Part shown: piece after piece, positions 59,687 through 64,000 of the stretch | Layout: the number at the start of each line of letters is the position of its first letter | How positions within the stretch are numbered: position 1 is the stretch's first letter | Assembly (NCBI RefSeq): GCF_021696945.1 | Contig: NZ_JACYHE010000024.1 | Span: 1-64,000, forward strand | Reading direction: 5' to 3' | From: Streptomyces sp. JJ36 | GTDB lineage: Bacteria > Actinomycetota > Actinomycetes > Streptomycetales > Streptomycetaceae | Length of the DNA stretch: 64,000 nt | The notes under the pieces: generated by a model | The model's input: the letters and a program-made list of their open reading frames with translations, nothing else | Databases searched by the model: none | Told to the model about the DNA's origin: nothing | Made by a program: the position numbers and the translations under genes

Positions 59687-60130
59687 TCAGCCCGGCGGGT
59701 CGCCGACCAGGGCCCGCAGCGCGAGCTCGTAGGAGCCGATGCCGAAGCCCGCCACGGTGCCGCTGGCGACCGCCGCGACGACCGAGGTGTGGCGGAACTC
59801 CTCCCGGGTGTACGGGTTGGAGATGTGCACCTCGATCAGGGGGGCGGTGCGCTGGGCCGCCGCGTCCCGCATGGCGTACGAGTAGTGCGTGAAGGCGCCC
59901 GGGTTGAGCACCACCGGGACCCGGCCGTCCGCGGCCTCGTGCAGCCAGCGGATCAGCTCCCCCTCGTCGTTGGTCTCCCGCACCTCCACCTCCAGGCCGA
60001 GTTCCTTGCCGAGCGTGGTGCAGCGCTCGACGAGCCCGGCGTAGGACGTGGAGCCGTAGACGTCGGGCTCGCGGGAGCCGAGGCGGCCGAGGTTGGGGCC
60101 GTTGAGGACCAGGACCCGCCGGGTGCTCAT
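59687..60130 (-). CDS. aroQ: Type II 3-dehydroquinate dehydratase
   Basis: Third shikimate-pathway step (dehydroquinate to dehydroshikimate); 147 residues, dodecameric family. Active-site elements: [18 protein letters not shown] with Tyr25, [11 protein letters not shown], and [14 protein letters not shown] with the catalytic His. The usual NLNLLG is NLGRLG. ATG 60130 overlaps the aroB stop (ATGA). Last of the aro cluster. Confidence 0.97.
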   Translation of the reverse strand: MSTRRVLVLNGPNLGRLGSREPDVYGSTSYAGLVERCTTLGKELGLEVEVRETNDEGELIRWLHEAADGRVPVVLNPGAFTHYSYAMRDAAAQRTAPLIEVHISNPYTREEFRHTSVVAAVASGTVAGFGIGSYELALRALVGDPPG

Positions 60131-61257
60131 GCGCCGCCCTCGGCGATCTCCGCGTGTGCGGCGAGCAGCATCGCCGGGTCGGGCCCCTCCAGCACGGCCG
60201 GGCGGGCGAGGCCCTCCAGGACGATGAAGCGCAGCAGGTCACCGCGGGACTTCTTGTCCACCCGCATCGTCTCCAGCAGCCTGGGCCACTGGTCGCCCCG
60301 GTAGGTCACCGGCAGCCCGAGCGCGGTCAGCACGCTGCGGTGGCGGTCCGCGGTGGCGTCGTCGAGCCGGCCGGCGATGCGGCCGAGTTCCGCGGCGAAG
60401 ACCATGCCGACCGAGACGGCGGCGCCGTGCCGCCAGTTGTAGCGCTCGTTCTTCTCGATGGCGTGCCCGAGGGTGTGACCGTAGTTGAGGATCTCCCGGC
60501 GCCCGGACTCCCTGAGGTCCGAGGAGACCACCTCGGCCTTGACCCGCACGGAGCGCTCGATCAGCTCGGCGGTGTGCGGCCCGGCCGGGGTGCGGGCGGC
60601 CTCCGGGTCCTTCTCGATCAGATCGAGGATCGCCGGGTCGGCGATGAAACCGGCCTTGACGACCTCGGCGAGCCCGCTGACGTAGTCGTGCACGGCCAGC
60701 GAGTCCAGGGCGGCGAGGTCGCAGAGCACCCCGGCGGGCGGGTGGAAGGCGCCGACCAGGTTCTTGCCCTCGGCGGTGTTGATGCCGGTCTTGCCGCCGA
60801 CGGCGGCGTCCACCATGCCGAGCACGGTGGTGGGCACCGCGATCCAGCGCACCCCGCGCAGCCAGGTCGCCGCCACAAAGCCCGCGACGTCGGTGGTGGC
60901 GCCACCGCCGACGCCCACGATCACGTCGGTACGGGTGAATCCGGTCTGGCCGAGTGCCTTCCAGCAGTAGGCCGCCACCTCGGCGGTCTTGGACTCCTCG
61001 GCGTTCGGCAACTGGACGGCGACGGCCTCGTACCCCTCGGCGGACAGGTCGTCGCGGAGCACCTCGCCGGTCTCGGCCAGCGCCTCCGGGTGCAGCACGG
61101 CCACCCGCCGGGCGGCACGGCCGATCAGCGGCGCCAGCTCGCCCAGCAGCTGCCGGCCGATGAGCACGTCGTACGGCGCGGTGCCCGCACTGCCGCCCAC
61201 GGTGATGCGCAGCGGCTCGCCGGGTCCGGTGGCTTCGGTCGCTTCGGTGACTGTCAT
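60127..61257 (-). CDS. aroB: 3-dehydroquinate synthase
   Basis: Converts DAHP to 3-dehydroquinate with NAD and a divalent metal; 376 residues. [20 protein letters not shown] is the NAD-binding core, [12 protein letters not shown] the substrate loop, and [14 protein letters not shown] carries metal-binding His. ATG 61257 (MTVTEATEA) overlaps the aroK stop; a longer reading would lie inside aroK. Confidence 0.97.
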   Translation of the reverse strand: MTVTEATEATGPGEPLRITVGGSAGTAPYDVLIGRQLLGELAPLIGRAARRVAVLHPEALAETGEVLRDDLSAEGYEAVAVQLPNAEESKTAEVAAYCWKALGQTGFTRTDVIVGVGGGATTDVAGFVAATWLRGVRWIAVPTTVLGMVDAAVGGKTGINTAEGKNLVGAFHPPAGVLCDLAALDSLAVHDYVSGLAEVVKAGFIADPAILDLIEKDPEAARTPAGPHTAELIERSVRVKAEVVSSDLRESGRREILNYGHTLGHAIEKNERYNWRHGAAVSVGMVFAAELGRIAGRLDDATADRHRSVLTALGLPVTYRGDQWPRLLETMRVDKKSRGDLLRFIVLEGLARPAVLEGPDPAMLLAAHAEIAEGGA

Positions 61258-61769
61258 GCGTGCTTGAGCTCCAATGCGTCGAGGACGGCCTCGGCGACCT
61301 CCTCGGGCGTACGGTCGCCGGTGCCGACCACGGCACGGGCGACCTCGGTGTACAGCGGCCGGCGCTCCGCCATCAGGGTGCGCCACTGCTGCCGCGGATT
61401 GACGGTGAGCAGCGGGCGCGGGGCGTCCAGCCCGACCCGCTTGACCGCGGCGCCCACGTCGAGGTCGAGGAAGACCACGGGCAGCCCGGCCAGCAGCCGC
61501 CGGGTCTCGGGCGCGAGGACGGCGCCGCCGCCGAGGGCCAGCACGCCCTCGTGCTCCGCCACGGCGGCGCGTACGGCGGCCTTCTCCAGCTCGCGGAAGT
61601 GCGGCTCGCCCTCGTCGAGGAAGAGGTCCGCGACGGGCTTCCCCGCGGTCTCCACCACGTCGGCGTCGGTGTCGCGCAGCGTGGTGCCGAGCCGCTCGGC
61701 GAGCAGCGCACCCACGGTGGACTTGCCGGCGCCGGGCGGGCCGACGAGGACGACGGCGGGGGCGGTCAC
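61254..61769 (-). CDS. aroK: Shikimate kinase
   Basis: Phosphorylates shikimate; 171 residues. P-loop GPPGAGKST at 10-18, [18 protein letters not shown] with the shikimate-binding Asp, and [15 protein letters not shown] 61769 overlaps the aroC stop (GTGA), and its own stop overlaps aroB (ATGA). Confidence 0.97.
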   Translation of the reverse strand: MTAPAVVLVGPPGAGKSTVGALLAERLGTTLRDTDADVVETAGKPVADLFLDEGEPHFRELEKAAVRAAVAEHEGVLALGGGAVLAPETRRLLAGLPVVFLDLDVGAAVKRVGLDAPRPLLTVNPRQQWRTLMAERRPLYTEVARAVVGTGDRTPEEVAEAVLDALELKHA

Positions 61770-62950
61770 ACGATCTCCAGGTTCTCGAGGTAGCCGGTGA
61801 CGTTGCGCCGGGTCTCCCGCACGCTGTCCCCGCCGAACTTCTCCGCCACGGCGTCGGCCAGCACCAGCGCGACCATGGCCTCGGCGACGATCCCGGCCGC
61901 CGGCACCGCGCACACGTCGGAGCGCTGATGGTGGGCCTGGGCGGCCTCGCCGGTGGTGACGTCGACGGTGGCCAGGGCCCGCGGCACGGTCGCGATCGGC
62001 TTCATCGCGGCGCGCACCCGGAGCAGCTCGCCGGTGCTCAGCCCGCCCTCGGTGCCGCCGGCGCGGCCGGAGGCGCGGCGGACGCCCTGCTCGGTGGCGA
62101 GGATCTCGTCGTGCGCGCGGGATCCCGGCACCCGGGCGAGGCCGAAGCCGTCGCCGACCTCGACGCCCTTGATCGCCTGGATGCCCATGAGGGCGCCGGC
62201 CAGCCGGGAGTCCAGCCGCCGGTCCCAGTGGACGTGCGAGCCGAGCCCCACCGGCACGCCGTACGCCAGCACCTCGACCACGCCGCCGAGGGTGTCGCCG
62301 TCCTTGTGGGCCTGGTCGATCTCCGCGACCATCGCCTTGCTCGCGTCGGCGTCGAGGCAGCGCACCGGGTCGGCGTCGAGCCGCTCCACGTCTCCCGGCT
62401 CCGGGTGGACGCCGTACGGCGCCCGCGCCCCGCCGAGCTCCACGACATGGGAGACGATCTCGATGCCGGTGGTCTCCCGCAGGTACGAGCGGGCCACGGT
62501 GCCGAGCGCCACCCGGGCCGCGGTCTCCCGCGCGCTGGCCCGCTCCAGGACGGGGCGCGCCTCGGCGAAGCCGTACTTCTGCATGCCCGCCAGGTCGGCG
62601 TGGCCGGGCCGGGGCCGGGTCAGCGGGGCGTTGCGGGCGAGTTCCGCCAGCTCCGCGGGGTCGACCGGGTCGGCGGCCATCACCTGCTCCCACTTCGGCC
62701 ACTCGGTGTTGCCCACCTGGACGGCCACCGGGGAGCCGAGGGTCAGCCCGTGCCGTACGCCGCCGAGGAAGGTCACCTCGTCGCGCTCGAACTTCATCCG
62801 CGCGCCGCGGCCGTATCCCAGCCGCCGCCGCGCCAGCGCGTCCGCCACCATGTCCGTGGTGACGGGCACACCGGCGGGCAGCCCTTCCAGCGTCGCCACG
62901 AGTGCGGGTCCGTGCGACTCCCCGGCCGTCAGCCAGCGCAACCTGCTCAA
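61766..62950 (-). CDS. aroC: Chorismate synthase
   Basis: FMN-dependent final step of the shikimate pathway; 394 residues. [54 protein letters not shown] and RRSDVC-like [14 protein letters not shown] are the family signatures. Start is TTG 62950 with GAGGAG 5 bp upstream, the only start that keeps the N-terminal signature; upstream frame is non-coding. Overlaps aroK by GTGA. 209 bp separate it from aroE. Confidence 0.96.
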   Translation of the reverse strand: MSRLRWLTAGESHGPALVATLEGLPAGVPVTTDMVADALARRRLGYGRGARMKFERDEVTFLGGVRHGLTLGSPVAVQVGNTEWPKWEQVMAADPVDPAELAELARNAPLTRPRPGHADLAGMQKYGFAEARPVLERASARETAARVALGTVARSYLRETTGIEIVSHVVELGGARAPYGVHPEPGDVERLDADPVRCLDADASKAMVAEIDQAHKDGDTLGGVVEVLAYGVPVGLGSHVHWDRRLDSRLAGALMGIQAIKGVEVGDGFGLARVPGSRAHDEILATEQGVRRASGRAGGTEGGLSTGELLRVRAAMKPIATVPRALATVDVTTGEAAQAHHQRSDVCAVPAAGIVAEAMVALVLADAVAEKFGGDSVRETRRNVTGYLENLEIV

Positions 62951-62955
62951 CGGTG

Positions 62956-62961
62956 CTCCTC
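62956..62961 (-). promoter_or_regulatory. Ribosome-binding site supporting the aroC TTG start
   Basis: On the minus strand GAGGAG precedes TTG 62950 by 5 bases. It makes this rare start codon convincing. Confidence 0.85.
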
Positions 62962-63159
62962 GGTCTCGCGCCTTCAGCGCTCTGTCTGCCTGCACCGATC
63001 CTCCCACGTCCGGGCCGTGTGAGGGTCCGCCGTCCGGCAGCCGGACGTACTGTGTCACCTCGGCGGCACGGCGTGTCCGGCGGCCCGGACCGCCGGAGGA
63101 GCTGCCGGAGACGGGTCTCCGCGGACCGGGCGGGCGGAGCGGCCGTCGCGGGCGGAGGG

Positions 63160-63990
63160 TCAGGCGGCGCGGGTGGCGAGCGCCGCCTCCCCGGCCGCGC
63201 GCATGGCCGCCAGCGGGGCGGGGGCGCGCCCGGTCATCTGCTCGACCTGGAGCACCGCCTGGTGCACCAGCAGGTCCAGCCCGCCCACCACGGTGCCGCC
63301 ACGCCCGGACCAGGCCGCGGCCAGCGGCGTCGGCCAGGGCTCGTAGAGGACGTCGAAGAGCGCCCCGGGGGCGGCGGGCACCTCCGCGGCCAGGGCGTCG
63401 GTGGTGCCCGCCGGGGTGGTGGCCACGACCAGCGGAGCCGCCAGGCCCCGGGCCGCCTCGGCCCAGGGGGCGGTGCGGACGGCCACGCCCAGCCGCTCGC
63501 CCCAGCCGCGCATCTGGCGGGCCCGGTCCTCGCTGCGGACGTACGCCGTGACCGGACCGGAGCAGATCCGGGCGAGGGCGGCGAGCGCCGAGGAGGCGGT
63601 GGCCCCGGCGCCGAGCACGGCGGCCTCCTCCACCCGGGTGACGCCGCGTTCGCGCAGCGCGGCGACCATGCCGGGGATGTCGGTGTTGTCGCCGGTGCGG
63701 CGGCCGTCGGTGAGGACCACGGTGTTGACGGCCTCCACCGAGGCGGCGGTGTGGCTGATCTCGTCGAGGAACGGGAGGACGGCCCGCTTCAGCGGCATGG
63801 TCAGGGAGAGCCCGGCCCACTCCCGCCCCAGGGAGCGCAGGAAAGGCCCGATGCCGTCCTCGTCCACCTCGTAGCGGTCGTACGTCCACTCCGTCAGGCC
63901 GAGCTCCGCGTACGCGGCGCGGTGCAGCACGGGTGAGAGCGAGTGGGCGATGGGCGAGCCGAGGACGGCGGCACGGGTGCGTTCCGTCAT
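63160..63990 (-). CDS. aroE: Shikimate dehydrogenase
   Basis: NADP-dependent reduction of dehydroshikimate; 276 residues. Shikimate-binding [13 protein letters not shown], catalytic Lys in [14 protein letters not shown], Asp in TGDNTDIPG, and nucleotide-binding [15 protein letters not shown] are present. The cofactor loop after the dinucleotide strand reads VRSEDRARQ. Complete within the window; stop at 63160. The 209-bp gap to aroC (62951-63159) contains GC-rich hairpins but no gene. Confidence 0.95.
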   Translation of the reverse strand: MTERTRAAVLGSPIAHSLSPVLHRAAYAELGLTEWTYDRYEVDEDGIGPFLRSLGREWAGLSLTMPLKRAVLPFLDEISHTAASVEAVNTVVLTDGRRTGDNTDIPGMVAALRERGVTRVEEAAVLGAGATASSALAALARICSGPVTAYVRSEDRARQMRGWGERLGVAVRTAPWAEAARGLAAPLVVATTPAGTTDALAAEVPAAPGALFDVLYEPWPTPLAAAWSGRGGTVVGGLDLLVHQAVLQVEQMTGRAPAPLAAMRAAGEAALATRAA

Positions 63991-64000
63991 CAGCCGTCCT

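Overview
The window is very GC-rich actinobacterial chromosome, almost certainly Streptomyces or a close relative. The evidence is a BldD developmental regulator beside the pyrimidine operon, an actinobacterial integration host factor between guanylate kinase and pyrF, a PriA without its ATPase motifs, TTG/GTG starts, ATGA/GTGA gene overlaps, and the gene order metK-coaBC-rpoZ-gmk-ihf-pyr-bldD-nusB-efp-aro.

1-11 kb looks accessory. A DUF5995 gene is followed by a tight macro-domain / antitoxin-like / RES operon. RES enzymes are NAD+ phosphorylases that release ADP-ribose-1''-phosphate, a known substrate of some macro-domain phosphatases, so toxin and product-clearing enzyme may be encoded together. 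Next come a metacaspase-like protease, a divergently transcribed proline-rich polytopic membrane protein, and a 1,396-residue helical-repeat protein ending in a CHAT protease. Two caspase-fold proteases around a membrane protein, beside an NAD+-destroying module, are the best candidate for an undescribed conflict or cell-death system.

11-24 kb is catabolic. It holds a GH51 arabinofuranosidase with an ABC sugar importer (no ATPase) under a divergent LacI regulator with two phased operator-like sites. It also holds a davB-davA pair (lysine 2-monooxygenase and 5-aminovaleramide amidase) with an Lrp regulator, a methyltransferase, and guaB1. A decayed acyl-CoA synthetase remnant lies at about 23.43-23.75 kb.

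24-34 kb is cell-envelope and redox: secreted DUF4142 and DUF1996 proteins, a PucR-type regulator, a possible trans-membrane electron route (di-haem-like membrane protein, NuoF-ferredoxin fusion, two-repeat lipoprotein), a KhtTU-type K+/H+ antiporter, and a SorC regulator.

34-64 kb is conserved housekeeping, nearly all on the minus strand: rpe, rsmB, fmt, priA, metK, coaBC, rpoZ, gmk, ihf, then the pyrimidine cluster (pyrR-pyrB-pyrC-PH protein-carA-carB-pyrD-pyrF) with a PyrR RNA site before pyrR, bldD with two abutting BldD boxes, nusB-efp, a degenerate M24 peptidase, and aroE-aroC-aroK-aroB-aroQ. Many gene ends carry perfect 15-18 bp hairpins. I saw no tRNA, rRNA, CRISPR array, insertion sequence or phage gene.
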